Below are positions 34,966-41,927 of a DNA stretch of 64,000 bases, in pieces. Within the stretch, counting starts at the first letter, position 1. Each line of letters opens with the position of its first letter. Source of the stretch: Planctomycetota bacterium (GTDB taxonomy: Bacteria; Planctomycetota; UBA1135; JACQFD01); contig JAEUHX010000061.1 in NCBI GenBank assembly GCA_016792805.1, forward strand, positions 1 to 64,000. The letters run 5' to 3'. The notes under the pieces are model-generated. The model did no database searches and was not told the DNA's origin. It saw nothing but the letters and a program-made list of their open reading frames with translations. Made by a program: the position numbers and the translations under genes.

Positions 34966-36480
34966 TTAGAAGCGGTGCGGCGCATGGGCGCCGAAGAGGA
35001 TCTCGAACTGCAGCCAGACGCTGAAGTAGCTATTATCATTGAGTTCCTGAATCCGATCCCAGTTGCCCTGGAGCCGGATGCGGGAGAACTCCGTCGGGTA
35101 ATAGGTAAGGTTCAACGCGTAGCGAATGCGACGGTCGAGGGAGCCGTCGCCGCCAGTGGCGAGCCCATTGCCGTCGACATACTCCGCGCGGGCTCCCGCG
35201 ACCCAGGGACGCGTGATGCCCCAAAGCATTTGTGCGTAATAGCCGAAGTCGCGGAAGCGCCGGCTCGGGAACGCCTCATTGGTGCCATCGTCGTCGATGT
35301 CGCCGAAGAAGGAGTCAGCCCGGTAATTCCTCCACATCGCCTCCGTTTGGAAGCTCACGAAGGGGAAGCCCTGGTAGTTGTCCGTCGGTCTCCAACGATA
35401 ATAAAAATCGACGCCGTAAATTTGTGTCCGCCCGTCCTCACCTGTGGAGTTGGGGCCGAAGAGCGCCGAGCCGCCGAGAACGAAGGAGGACTCGTCGGTG
35501 AGATCGAGGGAGGTCGAGACGCGCTCGGTGAAGAGCATGTCGCCGAGGCTGTCGACGGTGCCTTTGCGGAACGGAAAGCCGCCGCCTGCGCCGGCGACCT
35601 CGGCGCCGGAGCTCCCGGTGACGCCCGGCCACACTTCCTCGTTGCCGATGAAGCTCGTGAGCGTTTCGCCTCGGGGATTCTGGATGCCCGATTGAAACTC
35701 AAGAAAGAACGGAACCGGCGCGAGCCACGACGCTCGTGCTCCGGGGCCACGCAAACCATCGCCGCCGAAGTAGCGCCCGAGCACGATCGGCTGGTCGACG
35801 AACTCCCAGGTGTGTGCGTGCTGTCGATTGAGGCGGCCGAACTCCGTGAAGTAGACGCCCGCTTTCAGCTGGAGGTCGGCTGGCAGCTGCGTAGTCGTGA
35901 GGTAGGCCTCCTCGACTTCGAGCACCGTCTCGCCCTCGGCGTCGATCACCATGGCCATCACGCCGGTGCCGCGGAAATACGGATCGACGGCGCCTTCGAT
36001 CTGCAGCTCCATGTTGGAGAGCGTGAAGCCGCGCTGCGCTGGGTCATGGTGGCCGAGCTGGAGCAGCGGAATCTCCTCGTCGGTCGCCTCGCTGGTCCCG
36101 ATATTTGTGAGAATATCCAGAGACATGTCGAGGAACGCCGTCCGCTGGCCGCGCGTGCGTTCGAAGTCGCCTTGTCGAGCGGTGAGGCCGCTCACGCGCA
36201 CCTGGAGCTCGGCGATCGCGTCTTCGAGGGCGCGCGACGCAGGGGCGCCCGGAGATGAAACGCTTTGTTGCTTCAGCTGTGAGATCTCGCGGCGCAGCTC
36301 GGCGTTTTCCCGCTCGGTGCGCTCGCGATATGCCTTGAACTCGTCTTCGAGCTTCTTGAGGCGATCGTCGTCAGCGCCCTGCGCGGTTGCGAGGGCAGAA
36401 GCGGAGCCAAGGAACGTGGGGGCGAAGAGGAGGAATGCTGTGAACTTCTGAATCGTTGGATTTCCCGGGATCGGATGCAT
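34966..36480 (-). CDS. outer-membrane porin-like protein of the metal-uptake cluster
   Basis: A 504-residue protein. Signal peptide to about residue 33 (FLLFAPTFLGSASALATAQG). A charged coiled coil follows (DDRLKKLEDEFKAYRERTERENAELRREISQLKQQ, ~37-72), then a beta-barrel with alternating aromatic strands that ends in a C-terminal Phe (HAPHRF). The coiled-coil-plus-barrel design recalls OprP/OprO-like and zinc-regulated outer-membrane porins. It is 30 bp upstream of the binding-protein gene, which suggests it brings the same metal across the outer membrane. I see no TonB box. Confidence 0.75.
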   Translation of the reverse strand: MHPIPGNPTIQKFTAFLLFAPTFLGSASALATAQGADDDRLKKLEDEFKAYRERTERENAELRREISQLKQQSVSSPGAPASRALEDAIAELQVRVSGLTARQGDFERTRGQRTAFLDMSLDILTNIGTSEATDEEIPLLQLGHHDPAQRGFTLSNMELQIEGAVDPYFRGTGVMAMVIDAEGETVLEVEEAYLTTTQLPADLQLKAGVYFTEFGRLNRQHAHTWEFVDQPIVLGRYFGGDGLRGPGARASWLAPVPFFLEFQSGIQNPRGETLTSFIGNEEVWPGVTGSSGAEVAGAGGGFPFRKGTVDSLGDMLFTERVSTSLDLTDESSFVLGGSALFGPNSTGEDGRTQIYGVDFYYRWRPTDNYQGFPFVSFQTEAMWRNYRADSFFGDIDDDGTNEAFPSRRFRDFGYYAQMLWGITRPWVAGARAEYVDGNGLATGGDGSLDRRIRYALNLTYYPTEFSRIRLQGNWDRIQELNDNSYFSVWLQFEILFGAHAPHRF

Positions 36481-36588
36481 GGAGCCTTCGGAATGCTGGC
36501 GTTGGGCGCTCTGCGCCCTGGGTCAGAAAACGCGCAGCAAGCGCGCGGGGCCTCGCGCGGGCGCCATGCCCGGCGAGCCTACGCTTGG

Positions 36589-36611
36589 CTGCGCCCTACG
36601 AAAGGGCGCAG
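36589..36611 (-). terminator. hairpin at the end of the small His/Cys gene
   Basis: A perfect 9-bp stem (CTGCGCCCT / AGGGCGCAG) with a 5-base loop overlaps the stop codon of the small minus-strand gene. There is no T-run after it. It might attenuate read-through into the porin gene or be an mRNA processing signal. Confidence 0.35.
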
Positions 36612-36916
36612 GGCGGGGGTCCGCGGGCGTCGTCTTCGCGGCGCGCAACCGTCGCGGGGACAGCGGGCGCCGGTGCATCGGGCCGATCGGCTGGGCGCTC
36701 GGCGAGGGACAGATCGGCGGCCGGCGGTGCCGGCTCGATGGGGGCCTCGGCGAGCACGCAAACAGCGCACTCGGAGGTGCCGATTTTCGAAGTCTCGTGG
36801 CGGTGGCCCGTTTCCAGGCGCAGCGCCAGCAGGAGGACCGCCAGCGCCAGCAACACGCCGGCCAGCCGACGAAGGTCGGCGGGGCGGAAGGCGAGCAGGC
36901 GCTGGAGACGCATCAC
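36596..36916 (-). CDS. small His/Cys-containing membrane protein (DUF2946-like)
   Basis: A 106-residue protein: a basic start, one hydrophobic helix (LRRLAGVLLALAVLLLALRL, ~15-34), then TGHRHETSKIGTSECAVCVLAEAP, a His/Cys cluster placed like that of DUF2946-type proteins (His-x-His followed by CxxCxxA). The tail is Pro/Ala-rich. It lies 116 bp upstream of the porin gene on the same strand, at the head of the metal-uptake cluster, so metal binding or sensing is a reasonable inference. GC-rich DNA allows spurious frames and the antisense frame 36456-38300 runs through here, but the helix plus metal-ligand pattern argues that this one is real. Met2 may be the start. Confidence 0.55.
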   Translation of the reverse strand: MMRLQRLLAFRPADLRRLAGVLLALAVLLLALRLETGHRHETSKIGTSECAVCVLAEAPIEPAPPAADLSLAERPADRPDAPAPAVPATVARREDDARGPPPCALS

Positions 36917-37021
36917 GGCGCGCAGCCTCGCGCCGCCCCGGCGGATCTGTCAAGCAGTCGGGAGGGGTTCTCGCAACCCAGTCGCTCTTACAACTCGATT
37001 GCGACAACGCATCTTCGGGGT

Positions 37022-37037
37022 GCGACGTCGACGTCGC
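37022..37037. promoter_or_regulatory. 16-bp perfect palindrome upstream of the TIGR00300 gene
   Basis: GCGACGTCGACGTCGC is its own reverse complement and ends 12 bp before the ATG at 37050. Its position suggests an operator or an mRNA hairpin, but the motif is not one I can assign to a regulator, and it could equally lie in the promoter of the divergent metal cluster. Confidence 0.4.
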
Positions 37038-37049
37038 TACGCTGCGCCG

Positions 37050-38300
37050 ATGCCGACCCAGCTCGTGCGCGCCGAAGGGCATCTGATCGATACCGGGCTC
37101 ATGGCCCGCTTCCTCGCCGTCGTGATCGAAGGGGGCGGCGCTTACCGCATCGCGCGCTTTGAGGTGGGCAAGACGAAGCGCGATTTCTCGGAGCTGGAGC
37201 TGGAGGTGCGCGCCCGCGACGCGGGGCGACTGCGCGCGATCCTCGACAACCTGGCGGCGCTTGGGTGCCGCCTCGTCGACGAGAGCGAGGTGCGGCTCGT
37301 GGCAGCGCCGCGCGATGGCGTGGCCCCCGACGATTTCTGCTCGACAACGCACCACCGAACGCGGGTGCGACATGGCGGTCGCACGCTGGAAGTGGAGGGG
37401 ATCCGGATGGACGCGATGATCGTGGTCCGCGGCGGGCGAGCGCGGGCCGTGCTGCTGCGCGACTTGAAGCGCGGCGATCCGGTGGTCTGCGGGCTTTCGG
37501 GGGTGGAGACGCTTCCGGAGTTCCACGAGCGCGAGCCGGAGCACTTCTCGTTCATGAAGTCCGACGCGTCGTCGGAGCGCGCGGTGGCGGTGAAGGTGCG
37601 GGAGGTGGCGGCGCGGATTCGTGAGGTGAAGGCGGCGGGCCGCGGCATCGCCGTGGTGGCGGGGCCGGTCGTGGTGCACACCGGCGGCGCGGCGGCGCTC
37701 GCCGATCTGATCCGGCGCGGCTGGGTCGACGCGCTGCTCTCGGGAAACGCGCTCGCGGTGCACGACGTGGAGAGTTCACTTTTCGGATCGTCGCTCGGTA
37801 TCGATGTACGCAGCGGCGTCGCCGTGAGCGAAGGCCACATGAATCACCTGCGCGCGATTAATACGATTCGGAGAGAAGGCTCGATTGCGGCGGCGGTGCG
37901 GCGCCGCGTGCTTCGCTCGGGCATCATGTATGAATGCGTGCGCGCGCGAGTGCCGTATTCGTTGGCGGGCTCAATTCGCGACGACGGTCCTCTGCCGGAT
38001 ACGCAGATGGATCTGTTGCAAGCGCAATCCGACTACGCAAAGCTGCTGTCGGGCGCAGGGCTTGTTCTCGTGCTGAGCTCCATGCTCCACGGTATCGGCG
38101 TAGGCAACATGGTTCCGTCGCACGTCGCGATGGTTTGTGTGGATATTCACCAAAGCGTCGTGACGAAGCTCGCCGACCGCGGCTCGGCGCAGACGATCGG
38201 TGTTGTCACCGATGTCTCGGCATTCTTGCACCGCCTCGCGCGCGCGCTGCGGGGGCGCGCCTCGCGGCGGCGCGCGTCGAAGCTCGGCTCGCAATTGTAA
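37050..38300 (+). CDS. archaeal-type ornithine cyclodeaminase (TIGR00300, LOR/SDH domain)
   Basis: A 416-residue protein from the ATG at 37050; the frame upstream to 36456 is Arg/Ala-rich and antisense to the small His/Cys gene. N-terminal region like the LOR/SDH bifunctional-enzyme domain (GHLIDTGLMARFLAVVIEGGGAYRIARFEVGKTKRDFS). Then the TIGR00300 core (FMKSDASSERAVAVKVREVA, GRGIAVVAGPVVVHTGG, LLSGNALAVHDVESSLFGSSLGI, GGSIRDDGPLPDT-like). Characterised relatives convert ornithine to proline and ammonia with NAD; the same domain forms the C-terminal half of cyanobacterial AgrE/ArgZ. It pairs functionally with the ureohydrolase at 46928-47956 if that makes ornithine. Confidence 0.85.
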   Translation: MPTQLVRAEGHLIDTGLMARFLAVVIEGGGAYRIARFEVGKTKRDFSELELEVRARDAGRLRAILDNLAALGCRLVDESEVRLVAAPRDGVAPDDFCSTTHHRTRVRHGGRTLEVEGIRMDAMIVVRGGRARAVLLRDLKRGDPVVCGLSGVETLPEFHEREPEHFSFMKSDASSERAVAVKVREVAARIREVKAAGRGIAVVAGPVVVHTGGAAALADLIRRGWVDALLSGNALAVHDVESSLFGSSLGIDVRSGVAVSEGHMNHLRAINTIRREGSIAAAVRRRVLRSGIMYECVRARVPYSLAGSIRDDGPLPDTQMDLLQAQSDYAKLLSGAGLVLVLSSMLHGIGVGNMVPSHVAMVCVDIHQSVVTKLADRGSAQTIGVVTDVSAFLHRLARALRGRASRRRASKLGSQL

Positions 38301-38311
38301 AAGCACAGCAT

Positions 38312-38722
38312 TTACATGCGAAGTACAAGAGTAGACGCCGATGCCAGCTCAAGCGCAATCTCCTTTTGCCGCGCCTTCCTCATCACTAAATCATCTCCGG
38401 TCTGAGGCCAATTGATGATCACGGCATGTCGATCCGGGGGCTCGTCGGGCTGAACCTCTAGCCCAGTGAATCGAACCTTCCCAGCCGTGAGAAGTGCAGC
38501 TCCACAGACTCGGCGGTTACGAATCACGGCATCCGCAATGCTCCAGAGGCGATCGGGAGGCTCAGCGGACTGCCGAAAGACTGAAGTCTCTTGGGTGTCC
38601 AATTGCGGGAGAAAAAGGGAGCCCTTTGGACCGCTGGCATTGTATTGACTTGTAGACGTTACGAACCTCGCTAGAACCTCAGAGGAGTCGACCGTCTCGT
38701 CAAGACCCGAGGATAGAGTCAC
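38312..38722 (-). CDS. hypothetical protein, third gene of the TIGR04255 module
   Basis: A 136-residue cytoplasmic protein. The pattern VDSSEVLARFVTSTSQY near 11-27, then FLPQ...ETSVFRQSAEP, then AALLTAGKVRFTGLEVQPDEPPDRHAVIINWP and a C-terminal helix (KARQKEIALELASASTL) match a small uncharacterised family that I recall as usually encoded next to the family of the upstream gene. No catalytic motif is evident beyond a conserved His in PPDRHAVI. Its start overlaps the upstream gene by 23 bp, and its end lies 11 bp from the convergent TIGR00300 gene. Base composition is lower in GC than its surroundings. Confidence 0.7.
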   Translation of the reverse strand: MTLSSGLDETVDSSEVLARFVTSTSQYNASGPKGSLFLPQLDTQETSVFRQSAEPPDRLWSIADAVIRNRRVCGAALLTAGKVRFTGLEVQPDEPPDRHAVIINWPQTGDDLVMRKARQKEIALELASASTLVLRM

Positions 38723-39239
38723 CTGCGGACAAGCTCCTTATCTGAGTTGTCAGATCGAAAGGCATTCGCTCCCGAGTGAACACAAGTACTCCATGACCCT
38801 TGTTTCCGCCATTCAGCCAGGCATACGGACATCTCGGAGTTCCGTTGAGGCTGACCGAAAACACCCTGTGTCTTGACTTGATCCAATCAAGCGAGATGGA
38901 CCCGTCAGGTTCAGGGGCGAACTCCGGAATAGGAAACGACTCTGGTAGAAACCTCACCAGAAGCTCAGCGTCGAGGGCTGCCTCGGGCTTGATCGCTTTA
39001 GAATCCTGGCCGTCCCAATCGTCCTTCGCACACTCTCGTGCAAGCTCGCGGAGCTTTGCTATTGCAGCCAGCTTGGAGCCAAATAAAGCATGGGAGCACT
39101 CGGCCCGTTGTATCACTGATCGCGCAGCTTCCCGGGCCCCAGTGGCCTCCTTGGAAACAGCACTGCTGCTATAGGCATAGGCCATGATTGCGTGAAGCCA
39201 CTTCGTCTCGCTCTTCAAGAGTTGAGTAGTTCTAGACAT
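38700..39239 (-). CDS. hypothetical protein, second gene of the TIGR04255 module
   Basis: A 179-residue cytoplasmic protein. The N-terminal half is helical. The C-terminal half carries CAKDDWDGQDSKAIKPEAALDAELLVRFLP, then EFAPEPDGSISLDWI, then RVFSVSLNGTPRCPYAWLNGG. This is the recurrent 'WDG...PEPDGSISLEW...SVS...YAWL' pattern of small uncharacterised proteins that I recall as scattered across bacteria. It overlaps the TIGR04255 gene by 25 bp and the downstream gene by 23 bp. The long overlaps, shared orientation and low GC mark the three as one transferred unit. Function unknown; no signal peptide or membrane helix. Confidence 0.72.
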   Translation of the reverse strand: MSRTTQLLKSETKWLHAIMAYAYSSSAVSKEATGAREAARSVIQRAECSHALFGSKLAAIAKLRELARECAKDDWDGQDSKAIKPEAALDAELLVRFLPESFPIPEFAPEPDGSISLDWIKSRHRVFSVSLNGTPRCPYAWLNGGNKGHGVLVFTRERMPFDLTTQIRSLSAGDSILGS

Positions 39240-39973
39240 CTTTCAGTTAGAGACAGTCTAAAAATATTGTTCTTGAGAGCACGTAGGGATTGAATTTGGC
39301 TGGTAATCCAAGTCCAATTTTCGGGTTCTGTCGACTCCTCACGAGCCACGGTGATATCAAGAATGATCGAGTGAGCATCGTCCTGCATGGGTTCCTTGGC
39401 CAACACGATCTGAACCATGTGACCAGAACGATCAATCGCTGTATGCTGAGTCATGAATCCAGTCGATTCTAGCTCCATCTCGGCTGGTAGGCTCGGAGCC
39501 GTCCGAACGTACTCCCGGATGTCCAAGCTACTCAATGCGCTTGGAATTCGAATTCGGTTGATGTAGCGAAGCCTAACAACGCGAACCTGGGTTGGTGAAG
39601 CCAGACTCACGAATTTTTTCCAAGTGCGTTCAATCTCATTGGTATATGCGTCGAGCGAGGTATACGGCGCGAGGCGATTGAAGGAGTACCCGTTCGCACG
39701 AACTTGAATAAGCTGTTTCTCATCAGACTGGAGCATCTGAAGCGAGCTCACTTCGTAGCGAACGGAGAAGTTCGGCGGCCGATCCGCACCTCCGAGATGC
39801 ACTTGCTGCTCTTGCAGTAGCTGTCGCCTGAACTTTGGGTAACGGTCTTGGAATGCATCCTTGATGGTCTGCTCGAATCCCGCGGCCTCGAGCGCTTGGG
39901 GCATGTCACAATCGATGTCCAGCACAGCCTCGATGATGGGCGCATTCTGAACTTCAAATGGATTCGAACTCAT
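39215..39973 (-). CDS. TIGR04255 family protein
   Basis: A 252-residue protein beginning MSSNPFEVQNAPIIEAVLDIDCD, the typical start of the sporadically distributed TIGR04255 family ('...PPIVEAVIDI...'). Further family marks are FSVRYEVSSLQMLQSDEKQLIQVRANGYSFNRLAPYTSLDAY, then VVRLRYINRIRIP, and a C-terminal helix with LSLTERCLELL ('F..ALTEE....'). The fold is mixed alpha/beta and cytoplasmic. Members are patchily distributed and often lie in variable regions. It is the first gene of the overlapping three-gene module. GC is roughly 50 percent against mid-60s on both sides, so acquisition by transfer is likely. Confidence 0.82.
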   Translation of the reverse strand: MSSNPFEVQNAPIIEAVLDIDCDMPQALEAAGFEQTIKDAFQDRYPKFRRQLLQEQQVHLGGADRPPNFSVRYEVSSLQMLQSDEKQLIQVRANGYSFNRLAPYTSLDAYTNEIERTWKKFVSLASPTQVRVVRLRYINRIRIPSALSSLDIREYVRTAPSLPAEMELESTGFMTQHTAIDRSGHMVQIVLAKEPMQDDAHSIILDITVAREESTEPENWTWITSQIQSLRALKNNIFRLSLTERCLELLNS

Positions 39974-40117
39974 TGGGACCTAGCCGGCAGGGATTAGCGT
40001 TCGACTGAGCAGACTTCAAGACATAGGTTCGCTACGTGGGGGCCTCTAGACATGTGAATCTAGGAGCTTTTGTGCGAGCCGTGCATCATGAATGAGTCCA
40101 AAGCGGTACTCGCTGAG

Positions 40118-40465
40118 CTACCCGTTTCCACGGAGCTTCGGTAACAGATCCGACGGCACGTCGAGTTCCATGCGCAGAAGGCCGATGCCGTGGGTCTTTC
40201 CCTGGGCGTCGGTCTTGAGCGATTCGCTGCCGCCGCCGCCGAGCGAGTCGCTCAGCAGGAAATTGAGGGCGAGGAGATTCGGCGCCTCGTAACGCGTCAC
40301 GTTGCCTCTGGCGATGGCGGCGAAATGTTGCTTCACGCGCTCGACGGTGAGCTCGCGCCGCAACAGCTCGTAGCCTTCCTGCGTGTAGGCCGCGATGCCG
40401 ACGTTGGAGCCGTCGCCCTTGTCGCCGGAGCGCGCGTACGCGATGGTCGAGAGTTGAACTTTCAC
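40118..40465 (-). CDS. AtuA C-terminal-like small subunit
   Basis: A 115-residue protein: MKVQLSTIAYARSGDKGDGSNVGI (the ARSGDKGD motif is diagnostic), LLALNFLLSDSLGGGGSESLKTDAQGKT, and a short C-terminus. This matches the C-terminal domain found either fused to, or encoded beside, DUF1446/AtuA proteins. Its ATG overlaps the stop of the DUF1446 gene (ATGA), so the two halves are made together. AtuA is required for acyclic-terpene (citronellol/geraniol) use in Pseudomonas, but most family members are in other, undefined acyl-CoA or short-chain acid pathways. Confidence 0.88.
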   Translation of the reverse strand: MKVQLSTIAYARSGDKGDGSNVGIAAYTQEGYELLRRELTVERVKQHFAAIARGNVTRYEAPNLLALNFLLSDSLGGGGSESLKTDAQGKTHGIGLLRMELDVPSDLLPKLRGNG

Positions 40466-41841
40466 AGAGCCACCTCCTCAACGGTCACGGTCGTCTTCAC
40501 GCGGCGCTTCGAGATGAGCGCCGGCCAGTAGGCAATAATCTCCGTCGGCGCGGGACGCCCTCCGGCGAAGCCCGTCACTCCGGGAGGCCCGCTCGTCACG
40601 AGCGGCGCCAGCTCGTACCCAAAACGCGCCACCTTCTTTTCGTCTTGTGACTTCACACCGATGCGCAGGACGACCTCCGTCGGATCGCCCGCCGCGACGA
40701 TCCCCTCGTGGCACACGCCGGATCCGACGAGTTCCACGAGCTTCTCGCTCTCGGCGAACGTGACGCCGTCGAGCGCGAGCCGATCGAATACCACTTCTGC
40801 GCAGAGTTTGGCTTTTGCGACGGCGTCGGGGCCTGCAATCGTGAGCTGCCCCTGCGCTTTCCAGCCGTTGCGATAGGCGATCGAAACTTTATACGTGTCG
40901 GTCGCAGGGGAGCCCTTCACGCCGGTCACGCGCACGCGGTCTTTTCCGGCCTGCTCCATCCGGATCGTCGTGAAATCGGCTACCACGTCGGGCCCGATGT
41001 AGCGCTTGGGGTCGCCCATTTCATACAGAAGCTGAGACGTCACCGTGCGCACGTCGACAAGCCCGCCCGTCCCGTCATGTTTTGTGATCACAAAGCTTCC
41101 GTCGGGCGAACACTCGGCGATCGGATACCCAATCCGCGCCATGTCCTTCACCTCGCGCCATTGCGAGAAATTACCGCCGGTGCACTGCGCGCCGCACTCA
41201 ACGATATGGCCCGCGACTGTCGCCGCGGCGAGCTTGTCGACGTCGTTCGGGCCCCAGCCGAATTCATACACAATCGGTCCGCCGACGAGCGCGGGATCGG
41301 TGCAACGCCCCGCGACGACGACGTGGGCGCCCTTCTCGAGCGCCTCCGCAATCGGAAACGCGCCGATATACACATTGGCGCACTCCACGCGGTCGAGCAC
41401 TTTTGTGAGCGGCTCGCCCGTGTCGAGATTTCTGAACTCCTCGCCTGACTCGATCAGCGCGGGAAGGTCGGCCAGAATGTCGTCGCCCGCGATCGCTCCG
41501 ACGCGCACACCCTTCAGCCCGCGCTTGCGAATCACGTCGGCCGCCGCGCGGCGGCACGCGTCGGGATTCACTCCACCGGCGTTCGCAATAATTCGAATTC
41601 CCTTCGCCATGCACTCCGGCATCACGCGGTCGAGCATCTTGATGAAGTCGGTCGCGTAGCCCGTATTGGGGTCGCGCCGCTTCTGCTTCTGCATGATGCT
41701 CATGGTCACCTCCGCCAGATAGTCGAGCGTGAGGTAGTGGAGCGGGCCTTCGCGCACCAGGCGGACGGGACCGAGGGGCGAATCGCCCCAGAAGCCCTGG
41801 CCGTTGGCCACGAGCACGGGAGAGCGGCGGGTCGCAGACAT
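40462..41841 (-). CDS. DUF1446/AtuA family protein
   Basis: A 459-residue cytoplasmic protein from the ATG at 41841 (MSATRRSPVLVANGQGFWGDSP). Conserved blocks: GQGFWGDSPLGP, HYLTLDYLAEVTMSIMQKQ, GIRIIANAGGVNPDACRR, VVAGRCTDPALVGGPIVYEFGW, GHIVECGAQCTGGNFSQW, GYPIAECSPDGSFVITKHDGTGG. All fit DUF1446. The enzyme activity of the family is not well established. No carboxylase or CoA ligase gene lies next to it, unlike the atu cluster, so terpene use is doubtful here. It is 86 bp downstream of the candidate selenoprotein gene on the same strand. Confidence 0.9.
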   Translation of the reverse strand: MSATRRSPVLVANGQGFWGDSPLGPVRLVREGPLHYLTLDYLAEVTMSIMQKQKRRDPNTGYATDFIKMLDRVMPECMAKGIRIIANAGGVNPDACRRAAADVIRKRGLKGVRVGAIAGDDILADLPALIESGEEFRNLDTGEPLTKVLDRVECANVYIGAFPIAEALEKGAHVVVAGRCTDPALVGGPIVYEFGWGPNDVDKLAAATVAGHIVECGAQCTGGNFSQWREVKDMARIGYPIAECSPDGSFVITKHDGTGGLVDVRTVTSQLLYEMGDPKRYIGPDVVADFTTIRMEQAGKDRVRVTGVKGSPATDTYKVSIAYRNGWKAQGQLTIAGPDAVAKAKLCAEVVFDRLALDGVTFAESEKLVELVGSGVCHEGIVAAGDPTEVVLRIGVKSQDEKKVARFGYELAPLVTSGPPGVTGFAGGRPAPTEIIAYWPALISKRRVKTTVTVEEVAL

Positions 41842-41927
41842 GGTGGCCCCGATTCTACGGGCCAAAACGAATCGCGGCCTCGGTCAGCGCGAAGCTGGCG
41901 AGGCCGCGGAGGGAAGGGGGCGAGTCG

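Noticed and set aside
36579..37763. 394-residue minus-strand open frame
   Set aside because: Runs antisense through the well-supported TIGR00300 gene and in another frame through the small His/Cys gene; low-complexity Arg/His/Pro.
40016..40080. short inverted TCTAG-containing sequence as an island boundary
   Set aside because: Arms of only five bases with mismatches; no matching copy on the other side of the lower-GC module.
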